This document shows positions 47,524 to 59,605 of a DNA stretch of 64,000 nucleotides, one piece after another. The position numbers and the translations under genes are program-made. Below the pieces are notes generated by a model. The model was not told the DNA's origin. It worked only from the letters and a program-made list of their open reading frames with translations, and made no database searches. This DNA is from Lonicera japonica (lineage: Eukaryota > Streptophyta > Magnoliopsida > Dipsacales > Caprifoliaceae). Positions within the stretch are counted from its first letter, which is position 1. Every line of letters starts with the position of its first letter. The stretch covers positions 32,481,248 through 32,545,247 of the forward strand of contig CM038467.1 of NCBI GenBank assembly GCA_021464415.1, read 5' to 3'.

Positions 47524-48879
47524 TTTTGCTACACATGGGGTAATGTTGCTAAAAAGCGTATTGTTGGAGGTTTTTTGTCATACGAAAACATGATATTTTA
47601 GTTACACCTAAGTGTGTTACATGACATGAGAAAACCTTTAAATTATGCATATTGCTGCGAACCAATTGGGGAATAGTAATTGGCAATCACATTTTTGACA
47701 GTTAAGTTTCATCCAAAAATATTACTGCGAATCAAATGGGAGACCTTGTTGGTATAAAGGGGTATCCCAAAGTTAGCATGGATAAAACTCGAATACGTAG
47801 TGTTATAAAACTCGCTGTTAATTGTTGTGTTGCAGGAGTGCTGCACTCAAGTCCGTGTTATATCTCTGTCTGGGGAAATATTTGGGTCGGGTTCATGTCA
47901 AGCATGTTGTCGGTTCAGGTTCATGCCATGGAGAATCATTATATTCGGGTCCATTTCCTTTTATCTATCATAGCTTTTTGTGGAGAAACAGGGCATGTTA
48001 ATCATTTGTCGCCAAGGAGTTTTGAGTTTTTTTTTCCGCTCGTTATTTCGGTTTGTCCAAGTATATGGTATTATAGAATTTCCCCTCATTTGGCCAAAAG
48101 TATTTACGCCCAGCTTGTAGTTATTGAGGAACAACTAAATTTTCTCTATTTTTTAATTATTTTTTTTGAGTGTTTGTTATGATGGTTTTTGTACCAGAAA
48201 AATTATCCTGAGATTGCCTCTCATTCTTGTATTTTTCATCAAAGGGGTTAGTTTTCATTGGTTCTATTTGAAGATAAATGGAGGTTTATTGCAAGTATTT
48301 TTTATATTTATTTTGCCACCCCTTGCTTTTTTTTTAATATATATGAAGTTTGTTATTTATTGTTAGTTTTTTTCCTATTGAAAATGATGGGTAGTATATT
48401 GATGTAATATTGCATGCTATGAACCATTGAACTAGAGATTTTAACTATTGTTGGGTCAATTAAGTTTTTGAGTCTTTTGATGAAATTTGCAATCTGGTAC
48501 CTGTTACATTAACATCGACTGAAATCAAGTTTTGTTTCAATTTATGGTCAAATATTTAGTGCCTCAAAAGGTTGATCAAAGGCAAAATGAGTTGGGAATA
48601 AGAGCAATACTAAACATAGAGAAAATTCGACAAAAAGTTATCTAACAAAAACACTCGATTTAAGTAAAGTGATCTAAGTTGTGGGGATTTCAAAGATTGA
48701 ACATCAATGATTGATGGGGCAATATTGCATTGGCTAAAGATAATTAGTATAGTGCTTACAGTGTTCTTGTGGCGATAATAAATTACTTCACAAAAATGCT
48801 TGGCACTGATTTAAGTGAAGTGATTTAAGTCATCGGGGTCTCAACGGTCTAACATCAACATTGATGTGACTTCTGTGGG
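47524..48879. other. Non-coding region downstream of importin-alpha
   Basis: The 148-codon ORF at 47736-48182 has no recognised domain and a Phe/Ile-rich, low-complexity C-terminus. I do not call it a gene. No other feature is supported. Confidence 0.4.
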
Positions 48880-49237
48880 AGAATTGGATATGCAACTGCC
48901 TTTTATGCAGAGCTTTGCGGCGTAAGAAGAGCTATGAAGTTTGCTAATGAGAGAGTGGTTAGAAGCAATTGTGGAAACAGACTCTTTCATTGCCATTAAT
49001 CTCATGAACAAAGATGAAGTTGCAAATCACCCAGAAAAGATGTTGATTGAAGACCGCAAGAAACTAGAAGCAGCCATGCTCGAGTCTTGATCTTGTTCAA
49101 ATGTGCTGATTATGTGTCGAAGCTTGAAAGGGTGCAAGGTGACTAAGCCATTGGAGTGATGATTTCTACTAATGAGCTCGTGCAACTTTTGATGACGGAT
49201 GTGCAGGATGTCACATATCCAAGAGGAGATTAGTGTT
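48880..49237 (+). pseudogene. RNase H-like (RVT_3) fragment
   Basis: Across broken frames the plus strand encodes AFYAELCGVRRAMKFA, then W-x-EAIVETDSF with INLMNKDE, and later LFKCADYVSKLERVQGD. These are the Glu and Asp catalytic positions and the C-terminal landmark of plant RVT_3 RNase H domains, found at the ends of LINEs and in related cellular proteins. The first catalytic Asp segment is degraded. No reverse transcriptase is visible nearby. Confidence 0.65.
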
Positions 49238-49561
49238 TTCTATTTGTTTTTTCCTTCTTGTAACCAAAAATATTATTGGGTTGGTTTAAAGGTAATTAAT
49301 AGTGTTTACACACTATTCGATTGATTTGACTTTCTGTTTGTTACCTGGAACTTGAAATAATAATTTTCATTGAAAGTTTAAGTGTAATTAACTTATGATT
49401 CGGAATCTTAAAATAAATTATGAAAGACTCTTTATATAAATTTTTCTATTTCAAAATTGTGAAAATAAACATAAATTCAAATCAAATGATTACTAAATAT
49501 CACATTTATGTAGCAATTTTACGTTTTTAGAAGTGTCACTGTTATAATGATTTTATTTATA

Positions 49562-49762
49562 ACAAAACCTCTTAACCAAGTGGTATAAAGCTGTCACTAA
49601 GATAATCTTGAGGTCAACTTGGTGCTCCCAGAGTTGATTGTTAGCATTGTCAAAATAATGCTTGGTCAGCAGCATCCACGCACCATGAGCGGAGATTAGT
49701 CGAAATGCGCGAAAGGTGTCCCGAACACCCGTGGGTAATCATCAAACCAAAAAAAAATAAAA
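49562..49762 (+). mobile_element. tRNA-derived SINE with 16-bp TSD
   Basis: The head has an A-box-like CTTAACCAAGTGG and a weak B box in GAGGTCAACTTGG. The body includes GGAGATTAGTCGAAATGCGC and CACCCGTGGGTAA, then an A-rich tail. The flanking repeats AATGATTTTATTTATA (49546-49561) and AATGATTCTATTTATA (49763-49778) differ at one base. A second family member lies at about 60108-60221. Confidence 0.85.
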
Positions 49763-49778
49763 AATGATTCTATTTATA

Positions 49779-51624
49779 TTTTAATTTTATAAATGTAAAT
49801 GACTCCTGGTGTAAAGTAGGTTTTTAGTCTTGCAAAAAACATCTTCCAGGGAGAGAAAATTGTTAGATTTATTTAATTTTTATATTTTTATTTAATTCTT
49901 ATATTTATTTTTTATAACCTAATATGGAATTACACAAATAAATGATGGGGTTATATATTTAGTATATTGTTTCGTTTTTTAAATTTGATTAGTGAAATAT
50001 AAAATGTTTGTATTAAAATTTAAAATAAAATATTGTTACATTTAATGTGATCATCATGTAATAATTACAATGCAGAGATCATATACAATTATCATTACAT
50101 ATTATATCAAACGAAATTAAATTATGTTTAATGACACTTTGAGTTTGTCAGATTTATTTGTGACCATAAAACGGAATTCAATGACTAAATTTATATCAGC
50201 TCACGCGTCTCTTGACTTTTTGATTTCCATGACTAAATTTGAGCATACGAAATTTGAAAAGCAAACACAAATAAGTATGTGGTTGAAGAGAGGGGTTAGC
50301 AAGCTCCATCATTATTTTGAAATTAATGTTTCGATTTAAGGAGATGAAAGAGAAGTTGTTTACAGGATTAAAGAAGAAATTTAGATATTCTTTAATTAAA
50401 AAAATATTATATTTATTGGGTGTTTTTATTATATATTTTGATCGGTATGCATTAAGTGAGTTGTATATTTATAAAATAGAACAATAGTACAATTTATTTA
50501 ATATATCTTGTAAAAATAAGCAGTAAGATTGGTAACTTGAAAAAAAAGGTGGTGTTATTTACATCCCCAAATTTGTCATAAACACCACTCCTCCAAAATT
50601 TAACTAAAAATATATTTTAACATCATTTTATTTGTCTCAAATACTTTATTCATTCTCTGATATTAGGTGAGTGCTTAGCAACACACTCTCCTCATGTTAA
50701 CCGAGTTTATGTAAGTGCACTCAATTCTCATCAAGTGAGTTTTATTTAAAAAATACTCAAACAATTTATTGTCCGACATTATACGAATTATTACAAACAA
50801 AATCTCTTTAACTAGAGCGAGTGTGTGTATTGCATTCACATCTCACTAAACGAGTTTTAAAAAAGTGTTAGTGATTAAAAATTTATCTTTAAAAAATAAT
50901 TGTGATAAATATCAGTGATGTAAATAATAGAAAATGCGGTTGGAAAACACAAGTTATGTGCATTGGAAACAGAGCGATTAGCAGACCAACACCACCTTTT
51001 CTTACCTCACTTTGCCGCCCTCTTCTCCACTACAAACAGAAAAAAGTGGGAGGGTGACTTTCTGTTTGGTCTCCAAGAAAAAAGAACAGAAAAATAATAT
51101 AAAGATAGATTCCATATTGATGAAATGTGAATTTATATTGTTCAGTAGCCCGTTTAAATCTAGTTACAAGCATATATTTACGAAAGAAAAATTGAAAAGA
51201 TAAACTAAAAAAATAAAACACAGTTTCAATAATAATTAAAATAAATTTTTATAATATAATATAGACCCTTTTATTCAAAAGGATATTTATTACAATCTTA
51301 TTTTTACTTTTTGTAAATTATTGACATATATATATTTTTAAAAAGTCACATATTAAGATGACATGAACAGAGGAAAAAAAACCAAAAAAGAAAAGAATGG
51401 TTTTAGAACTTTCCTTTCAATTGTGCAACCACTCAGTCAACCAGCTTAGTTAATTGTAATTTTGTCTGTTGTAAACATTCTCTCACTTTCTTTTATTTTC
51501 TTTTCGTTTTCTTGAGAGCGCAGACCATACTATATTATAAAAATTAAGGATATATTTGATAAGAATATAAAAAATAAAAATAAAAATAATTAATTTTTTG
51601 TTAGAAGTTAGAAAATAAGTTGAG
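49779..51624. other. Very AT-rich intergenic DNA
   Basis: No gene, RNA or element boundary was recognised. Short ORFs on both strands are AT-driven. Confidence 0.35.
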
Positions 51625-52108
51625 AAATGTGATGAAATATCTTTTTAATTTGTAATTTTTAATGACAAAAAATTCTTTGGGGGTTGTTGAAGAAATTTTT
51701 TTCACAAAAAATTATAAAGAACAAAATACATTTACTTATAAAATAAGCTTGACATAAAGAACATTTCGTTACATACTTTATCTTATTTTTCAATTTACTA
51801 CACAAATCAACTGTCTTTTTTATCATTTACCATGTTATCTAACAAACTAAAATATCCTTTTTTGAAATGTGATGAGATATCTTCTTACTTTACGATTTTT
51901 TGAATGAAAAAAATTTCTTTGAGAATTGACGAAGAAATTTTTTTCATAAAAAATTATAAAAAATGAAAGATATCTACTTATAAAAATAAACTTGACATAA
52001 AAAACATTTCGTTACATACTTTATCTTATTTTTTAATTTATTACACAAATCAATTATCTTTTGTATTATTTACCATGTTATCGATTAAAATATCCTTTTT
52101 GAAATCTT
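51625..52108. repeat. Tandem duplication, about 240-bp unit
   Basis: Unit 1 starts AAATGTGATGAAATATC at 51625. Unit 2 starts AAATGTGATGAGATATC at 51865. Both contain CTTGACATAAA-AACATTTCG, TTACATACTTTATCTTATTTTT and ACCATGTTATC. A broken third start (TTGAAATCT) follows near 52100. Confidence 0.85.
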
Positions 52109-53134
52109 TGGGGGAATTTTTGGTTGTCAGTAGATAGCCTACTACTTGCACATTATATGGGTTTGTGTTTCTTTGTTGTGGGTTAGTCTGAGCAAACCCA
52201 CTGAACGGCCCAATTTTAAATGCATTTCTTTTGTGTTCTGACTTATCATAGAATATTTTATAATTTGTCAAATAATCAAGTAAATATGGACAATTTTTTT
52301 TAATTAGTTGTAATTGTGTTGAAACTTGAAATGGACGGTCGTTATTATTTTTAAAATAAAATATTTTATTACAAAAGTATTTTTATATATATACGTACAT
52401 AAGCAATATTAAAAAAAATAAAAAAATAAAAATTCAGTAAGTATAAATCTACCTTATTTATACTAGGATAAATTGAATATGTAGCAATTTTATGGGTATA
52501 GAATGTTTTGCCTAATAGTAATAATGTAATATGCAAACATGCGCGTATGTTTATAAATAACCGATGTTAATGATTGGTAAACAAATTAAGGGGTACTAGG
52601 CTCATTTTGGCCACAGATTTGACCTCCAAAACAGGTAAATGGGAGTTTGGTCAAAACACGAAAGTCGCAAATTATGAGATACTAGGAAAAATTATGAGAC
52701 CTTCTTTGTAGTAGTATTCTTTGACGAAATGGTTGTGATAAATGAAAAGGTTAACTCATTCACTTTCAAAATGTACATGATAAAGGACCATTTGGTTTTG
52801 ATGATTTCGCCCCCATTTAATTTTTATAATAAAGTTTGGTAACCTTTGGTTTTTACTTTAGATGAAACTCATTAAATTGTTAATTAATTTAATTAAATAT
52901 AAAAATAATAGTACTATTGCCAAAATAATTATATTTATTTTTAGAGTAATATACAACTCTAAAAGTATACCGTACACAAATTTTGATTTGAATTTCTTGT
53001 TGAAATTTTGTGGCGATAAATTACTCATTATAAGGATTATTTCCACCAAATTTTAGGAGAAAATTCTTTCTTTAATTAACTCTCAAAATGTATCCCATTA
53101 AAGAGAATAAGAGGAATCGAGTAGCGGAAAGAAG
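52109..53134. other. AT-rich intergenic DNA
   Basis: No feature is supported. Paired ORFs at about 52858-53056 on opposite strands lie in near-palindromic AT sequence and are not genes. Confidence 0.35.
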
Positions 53135-53758
53135 TAGGGGTGGCAAAAAAAACCACACCCGCGGGTTACCGAACCGATCCGATCTGTTTAGAGCGGTTTC
53201 GGGACGGTTTTTTTTTGGATCGGTTCGGTTTCGAATTTTTAGAAAAAAACCGCCACGGGTTCGGTTTCTGTTTCAGCTTTTCCCTTCTAAAACCCGTCCC
53301 GAACCGACCCGAATATATATATATATATATAATATAAAAATATTATTTTATATAAAATATATATAGTCCTATTAAAAACCTAACCCTAAAATATTATTTT
53401 ATATAAAATATATATAGTCCTATTAAAAACCTAACCTAAAATATATATATATATATATATAGTTTATATTGAAGAATGCTACATAGCTACTTTTATTTGA
53501 AATTGTTATTGTTCATTTTTTTTTTAAATAATGGTTATTCGGTTTGGGTTGGGGCGGGGCGGGGCGACCAACCTATAATTTCTATATTCTGGCCGGGGCG
53601 GTTCGGATTCGGCTAACCATAAATTAATTCGGGGCGGTTTTGGTTTAAAAAAAATAAATCGTGGCAGATTCGATACGGTTTTGGTTCGGGGTAAAATAAA
53701 ACGGTTCGGTTTCGAATTTAAGTAAAACCGTTCCGAAACCGCCCCGTTGCCCTTCCTA
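53135..53758. mobile_element. hAT-type MITE (624 bp)
   Basis: It begins TAGGGGTGGCAA and ends TTGCCCTTCCTA, near-perfect inverted repeats with the usual hAT start. Direct repeats AAAGAAG flank it (53128-53134 and 53760-53766; one extra unmatched base on the right). Arms are rich in CGGTTCGG and CCGAACCG words. Inside is a tandem repeat of about 49 bp (near 53338 and 53387) and TA microsatellites. Confidence 0.85.
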
Positions 53759-53766
53759 TAAAGAAG

Positions 53767-54449
53767 TTAAATCCTTAGAGAAAATACACTTGCATAAGAA
53801 AGGCTGTTAAAGGCACCTCTTGATTTTATTTCAAATAATACAATTATTCTTAATACTACAAACTCTACTGATTTATTTATACACATCATTTATTATCTAA
53901 ATAGTGCCAATTGTTTTGCCTCTTTTTTTGGTGATATGTTATTAATTTGGTGTATTATTGTCGATAATGTGTGACCGTGATAAAAACACAATCTCGCCAA
54001 CATGTCGACAAGAAAAATATCGGTCATGATTTACCGAATTTTACTCACATGCTCAATTGGAGTAGTGCAGAAGTTATACAAAATACTTTGGGCCTGTTTG
54101 GTAAATGTTTTTAGTTAAGTTTTTTAGTTGGTTTGGGAGAATTTAGAAGTATGTTGAAAAGTGAATTTGAGTTTTTTTTTTAGTTTTTTTTAACCAACTA
54201 AAAATCTCATAAATTTTTTTAAAAAAATTGTCAAAACGGATTTTATTTTATAGATCTCGACGAGTATATTTTAAATAAATATTTTTTATTTAATTTTGAT
54301 CTTTGAATTTAAAGTTATGGTATTGTAAAAAAAAATAGAGAGAGAAAATAAAGTTAAATTTTTTTAAAAAAATATAAAAGTAGAATTAATTTTGAATTAA
54401 GTTTTTAAAATTAAAAAAAAAAAAATTAGATAGAGACCAAACAGGAGCT
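53767..54449. other. AT-rich intergenic DNA
   Basis: Long A and T homopolymer runs are present; no gene or element was recognised. Confidence 0.35.
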
Positions 54450-54534
54450 TTGCCTCTTGAAAAAAAGAAAATAAGAGATAATTTATTTTCTTTGTTGCAA
54501 AAAAGAAAGAAAGAAGGAAAATTGGCCATTCGTG

Positions 54535-54878
54535 CATGTGGACACGTGGCTCTCAGCCACTACCTTTGGTGCAAGTGGTGCCGTCAAAACATTGTGGATA
54601 AAGGAGGGCGTTTTAGTCATTTCATATCTCAAGGGTTTAGGGTTTAGAAAATTGGTCCGGTTCACTCCCCCTTCTCTGTACATGTCAGTCGGTCTTTTTT
54701 CTCGTCTTTCTCTCTCTCTCTCGAAAACTTTTCCATTTTTTCACTACAATCTTTGATACCATAATTTCTCTCTCTCTACATTTTGCTGCTTGTTTTTTCT
54801 CTCATTAAATTTTCCTCTGATCAGCATTTCATGGATCCAACCAAAAGGTAAATTAATCAACATTTATTTCTTTAAAAA
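54535..54878 (+). promoter_or_regulatory. Likely plant promoter and first exon cut by an assembly gap
   Basis: A G-box (ACACGTGGC, 54541-54549) is followed by a double telo-box-like AGGGTTTAGGGTTTAG (about 54631-54646) and CT-rich tracts (about 54708-54722 and 54767-54778). An ATG follows at about 54831, starting the short frame MDPTK and running into a GT donor-like AAAAGGTAAATTAATC. This is how a plant gene's promoter, leader and first exon look. The gene body would be in the gap or lost. Product unknown. Confidence 0.35.
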
Positions 54879-54978
54879 NNNNNNNNNNNNNNNNNNNNNN
54901 NNNNNNNNNNNNNNNNNNNNNNNNNNNNNNNNNNNNNNNNNNNNNNNNNNNNNNNNNNNNNNNNNNNNNNNNNNNNNN
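54879..54978. other. Assembly gap of 100 N
   Basis: Exactly 100 N, the usual placeholder for a gap of unknown length. Any translation across it is meaningless. Confidence 0.98.
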
Positions 54979-56866
54979 AAAATTTTGAAAAAATTAGAAA
55001 ACATTCGGAGGGAAATCATATCAAAAACTCACATAATCCAACTGTTGGAAGTTCAAATTGTCGAGATTGTTGTACGCAAGTACGTTTTCCAACGCCAGGA
55101 ACCAAACTCTTTGTACCAAGCCCAAAAGTACCGAGTCCTTCCCGAACTCCGATCGCCTCTAATTTTTTAAAGAGTCTAGAAGACTTATATTTTCAATACA
55201 TATCCAAAATTCAGCATGATCCAACGGTTAGAACCTGACTTGTCGTGCAAACAAATGACCTTGTCTACAACAAGTACCTTTCCTACGCGGACACAAACTC
55301 TTCGTACCAATCAGAACGAAAGGAGACCTTCCCGATTTCTGATCGACCTGAAATTTTTACACGATCTAGAAGATTCCTATTTACAACACATATCCAAAAA
55401 TCAGGATGATCCAACGGTGGTAAGGCTTCACGATAATTTCCAAGAGTCCTAGTTGCAATCTCTTTTCTTGCTCTCCAAGTATTTTCTTCAACTATAAATA
55501 GACCCCCCCCCCTCCATTCATTATTTTCATCAACAATCAAGGGGATTTCGTGGTACACACCAAGAGATCCTTATTCTCTCCCTCCAAGGAGGCTCAGGTA
55601 TAATTTCCTCTCTCTTCTTTTATTTATTCGTCAGTTTTATAATTTATATTCTTGTCTGCATAATTTCTATCACTTGATAGCTTTTCAAAACCTCTTTTCA
55701 AATTGTTTTTCAAAACCAAAGGAGTATAATAAACCCTAATCCAATTTCAAAATAGTATTATTAGTTTCTTACTTTTTCAAAAGCCCGGATTAGCGGTATT
55801 GTTATACGAAGAAATCGATAATCGCTATATATCCAATCTAACTCATAGATTGCGGTGTGTATGTGATAAATACTCGATTATGAGAGCACTACTGCCATCT
55901 ATACCGGTTTAATCAATAGACTATGGTACACGATCGGTCAAGTCACCTCATATCATATCGAGTATAAGATTCCACATTGAATCAGTTTCCGAAAAGCCTA
56001 ATACTTTATAAAATCACTTGTTTCATTGCATTTATTATTCTCAAATTCTCTTTTTTTTCATATCACACACACACATATTTTTAAATCATGGGCGAACTAA
56101 GAAACACATAGTTTTCATCCCAATCCCAAAATTCCGATTTCTAAGGCAAGCACGAAAAACTATAAAGTAATAGCAATAGCATGCAAGAACTGAATTATAA
56201 CACACGCATATCCTACTCAAGAGACCGAAAGGGAGAATTGGGTGCCTAACACCTTCCCGATTCGTAACTTAATCCCCGAACCTTCAAATCAACTGGTTTC
56301 GCATACATTGTAACGACCCGGTCGCACCTCAGTACGATATTGTCCGCTCTGGGTAGCGTCCTAGCCAGGCCTCAGCCCCAGGACATCTACCCTCACGGCT
56401 TTGTTTTTGGGAGCTCACGACCAGCTTCCCAGGGGGTCACCCATCCCTGGATTGCTCTGGTCCAAGCACGCTTAACTTCGGAGTTCTCATGGGATCCGAA
56501 GCCAGTGAGCTACCCAAAAGGCCTCGTACTTAATTAGCGACCATATCTTACTTATATGGGTCTCCAAGGATCCCCCAACTTTCGGTGTGGGATGCCCCCT
56601 TTGAGCTACCATTCCTCCACACAAGGGAGTACTCATCGCTCGAGCTACCATTCCTCCACACAAGGGAGTACTCATCACTCAGGGCGTCACATACATTGTG
56701 TATAAGAGGATATTTAGTCCATAAATACGTCTCTTTTACAAAAACCTTTTTGTTTGTTTAGTAAAACAAACTGGCGACTCTTATTCTTTTCAAACCCGAT
56801 TTTCAAAGCAACAACAGAATCGCCGCCCACGAGGACCCCCGGGCGTCGAGAACGCGGGTTCTCACA
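54979..56866 (+). mobile_element. Gypsy-type LTR, left end in the gap, split by Cassandra
   Basis: It ends GCGGGTTCTCACA at 56866, like the solo LTR at 27323-29067 (GAATTCTCACA). It shares that LTR's GAATTGGGTGCCTAACACC-type block and the order of parts. A TATA-like CTATAAATAG is at 55493-55502, followed by a long C run. Two diverged repeats of about 180 bp at about 55070-55430 share CCAAAA-TCAG-ATGATCCAACGG and CCTTCCCGA. Its start is not visible. Confidence 0.65.
56309..56691 (-). mobile_element. Solo Cassandra LTR with 5S rRNA-like sequence
   Basis: The 383-bp LTR (plus strand TGTAACGACC to GGGCGTCACA) is flanked by the perfect duplication TACAT (56304-56308 and 56692-56696). On the minus strand, about 56497 to 56424 matches plant 5S rRNA closely: GGATCCCAT, AGAACTCCG, AGTTAAGCGTGCTTGG, GGATGGGTGACC, CCTGGGAAG. 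This is the hallmark of Cassandra TRIM elements. A 39-bp tandem duplication (GAGCTACCATTCCTCC at 56603 and 56642) lies at the LTR start. Only one LTR is present, so it is a solo LTR inside an older gypsy-type LTR. It is not a 5S gene. Confidence 0.9.
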
Positions 56867-56876
56867 ATGTTCTCAT

Positions 56877-57141
56877 GGGAAGCCACGGCTAGCCCAAAGT
56901 GTAGTATATTATCTTGAGCTTACTCAGTTGATTTTTGTAAAACGGTTATATGCATGTATGTATGTTTATGTACAGTATTATTATCTTATATCTTGCCGAT
57001 TGACACGTATGATATTATTGTTTAAATTTTCTTGTGTATTTATATATATATATATACCCATTTTAGTCAATCTAAGATAGGTTAGTGACACTCCAGGCCT
57101 TAATTAAGGGCGTTGTCCCGTCAATTAAGGCGGGGATGTCA
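56877..57141 (+). mobile_element. 3' fragment of the LTR family seen at 35717-37709
   Basis: It runs from AAGCCACGGCTAGCCC to a GGCGGGGATGTCACA end. The partner in the minus orientation reads GAAGCCACGGCTAGCCC and ends GCGGGGGTGTTACA. The 5' part is missing; a gypsy-type LTR end abuts it at 56866. A TA microsatellite lies at about 57040-57055. Confidence 0.55.
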
Positions 57142-58684
57142 CAGGACAAAAGGCATGTCAAGAAAGTGGATTTGTCCATAGGGCAAAAGGCATCTCAAGA
57201 AATATTGTATTTAATTCACTAGTGGATTTATCCATAAAAGGCATTGTTTATTTTGGGTTCTTAGTGGAGATATTAGAGGTAGACAACACAATACTTCTAT
57301 TTATAGTCTTCATTGTTGTATTGGAAGGGATATCTTTTTATTACTTCTCATCTCTTAATTTATAGAGAGCATGTAATAGTTTTTTAAAGAGAGAAATGGA
57401 GTTCACTTCTATAAATCTTGTCTCTACATTTATTATAAAGTAAATTTCTTTGCTAAGGCTAAAAGATGAAGTTTTCAATGCATTAATTATGTAAGTTCAA
57501 TTATCATTCCATTGTTAGTATTGTTAAATACTTGTTGAATCATTCATCTTCTCTATTTAATCAACCATTCATAAGCTAGTAAAATAATTTTCATATAATG
57601 ATTTGACTTTGTATGACTTGTCTACATAGATCTCAAGCAGTAACGAGAAGATGATACACTTGTGTATTTCTTATTAGCCTATGTATATTCCTTTTATGAA
57701 TAAGATACTTTTCATTGTCAAACATGATTAGTTTTTGAATATTCATGGAAACACCATAAATTTGTGATTCTAATCCTTGAATACTTTAATGATATGTTGA
57801 GTGCTTTCTACACTTTATGTGATTTTAAGACTCGTCATTTTCTTAGTTAAAGTGTTGTCAAAGATGATCTTTTAAGTTTATGTCATAAACAACTTCACTA
57901 ATCATTCTAAGGATTCAATTTGTATTTATCAAAGATGTCTAAATCGGATGATTTAATCTCCACCTAGACCTCTAAATCAGATGATCTATTGAGCTAAACT
58001 CTTTGTAGTTGGCCTTTTTCATAATCAAGTCAATTGATTAAGGGAAACTAACAATGAGTTCTCAAATGCCTAGTTTAAAATTATGCCTTTTCTTTTGGTA
58101 TATCTTAAGTTTGTATCTTGGTTGAACATTATATGGGAATGGGCTACACTTGATTTTACAAAATAAAAATGAGAGATACACTTGTGTTGAGTTTTGCTTA
58201 CACCCTTTCTTTATATGGTATTTATATGAGAATTGGTTGCTTTTGCTCCACACCATTTTGCTTAGAAAAGTGTATGATACTCAACACTTAGGAATTGCAT
58301 TGAAAACTTTGAATGAGATTGATTTTACATAACTTTGCAATGCAAATGAATTATATAATTCCTTAGCCTTTTCTCATCAATTGGTACATCACTTTAATTT
58401 TTATTGCAAGACTTTAAAATCAACCACTAAAATCAACTAATCAAATTCTCTTAACAAAGCTTTGGACTCGTAATCACCACATCATCTTTCCGAAAATCCT
58501 TGTGGTTCGACACTTGGACTTACCAAGTATTATAACTTAACAACTTACACTTGGGTACCTAAGCGTTGAAGTATTTTTTCCGCATCAAGAACTCTTCAAA
58601 AAGCTATCATGAATCTAGATGAAAGATTTTTCATTCAAATCAGGAAAATAAGGAAGAAACAAAAAACTAATCAAGCATTTGAAA
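57142..58684. other. Non-coding, possible LTR debris
   Basis: No gene is supported. CCTTGTGGTTCGACAC followed by TTGGACTTACCAAGTATTAT (about 58499-58534) resembles the end region of some plant gypsy LTRs, but no termini or TSD were established. Confidence 0.3.
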
Positions 58685-59605
58685 AATCGTTAAATCAACA
58701 ATTGAGTGAGTGCTTAGATTGAATGTAAAGTTTCTTTATTGATCAATACTTATATCTCAAACATGTTTATGCATCATTCATTGATTTAAAACAATCATTC
58801 AAATCAAGTTTGAAATGAAATTCCTTTGCAAAACAACTTTTTCATAAACTAGTTTTCTAAATAAATCATAACTAATTCATACGATTATTTTAATATTCAA
58901 AACCAATTCCAACATGCTTAAAAAAATCTTTAGAGCACTTCCTAAGCTTTAGGAACATTTGAGGTTTGGCTTTTCCAAGAATGGCAGAACCATGTAATCG
59001 ACTACATGGTTTAAAAGGAGTTGACTACATGGTGACTAGGTGAGTCAACTACTTGGCTAAAAACTAGTCATTAAGAAGTTAATAAATGTCTTGTTTTGAC
59101 TCATACTATATCCTTTGAGGGGCTATTTATTAAAGGTCTTAGAGTGAGTTTCATTAGTTATCTGTAAAACACTTAAGAGTTATTGTATATTGGTGTATAT
59201 CACCAAACAAATCTTATTCATTCACTTGTGAGAGGTTTTCTCATAGTATAGTAAGAGTGAATCTTGTGAGAGTGTAGTGAGAATAATTTACTAGTATTGA
59301 AGTTTGATTTTCAACCGTAAGAAAATCATTTAGTGGAACTTATCATGGAAAATACTTAGGCACGGACGTATGGTCTAAACAATTGAACCGCGTGAACAAA
59401 ACGTCTTAGTTTCTTACAGTTCCATCTCTCTAACTCAATCTCTTTACTTATCATTCTGGTTTATTTTCAAGTTTATATTTCTTGACATATTACCTTGGCA
59501 TATTATTATATATTTATTGATTAAATATTTATCTTAATATTTTTTAATTATACATTTTTTCAAAAACCCTATTCACCCCCTATAGGTTTATTATCCGACC
59601 AACAT
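58685..59605 (+). mobile_element. LTR fragment of the 18271-19899 family
   Basis: It shares GAGTGAGTGCTTAGATT-TATGTAAAG, TTTATTGATCAATAC, GAGAGGT-T-TCTCATAG and the end CCCTATTCACCCCC-TATAGG...CCGACCAACA with the nested solo LTR. The start is missing. Phrases such as GTATATTGGTGTATATCACCAAAC match the older LTR at about 20133-20157. Confidence 0.65.

Noticed and set aside
47736..48182. 148-codon ORF downstream of importin-alpha
   Set aside because: No domain, Phe/Ile-rich low-complexity end, no splice or promoter context.
54790..55170. ORF spanning the N gap
   Set aside because: The translation crosses 100 N placeholders and joins unrelated sequence.
56424..56497. 5S rRNA gene
   Set aside because: Only part of 5S is present, inside TG...CA ends with a TSD; it is the Cassandra LTR.
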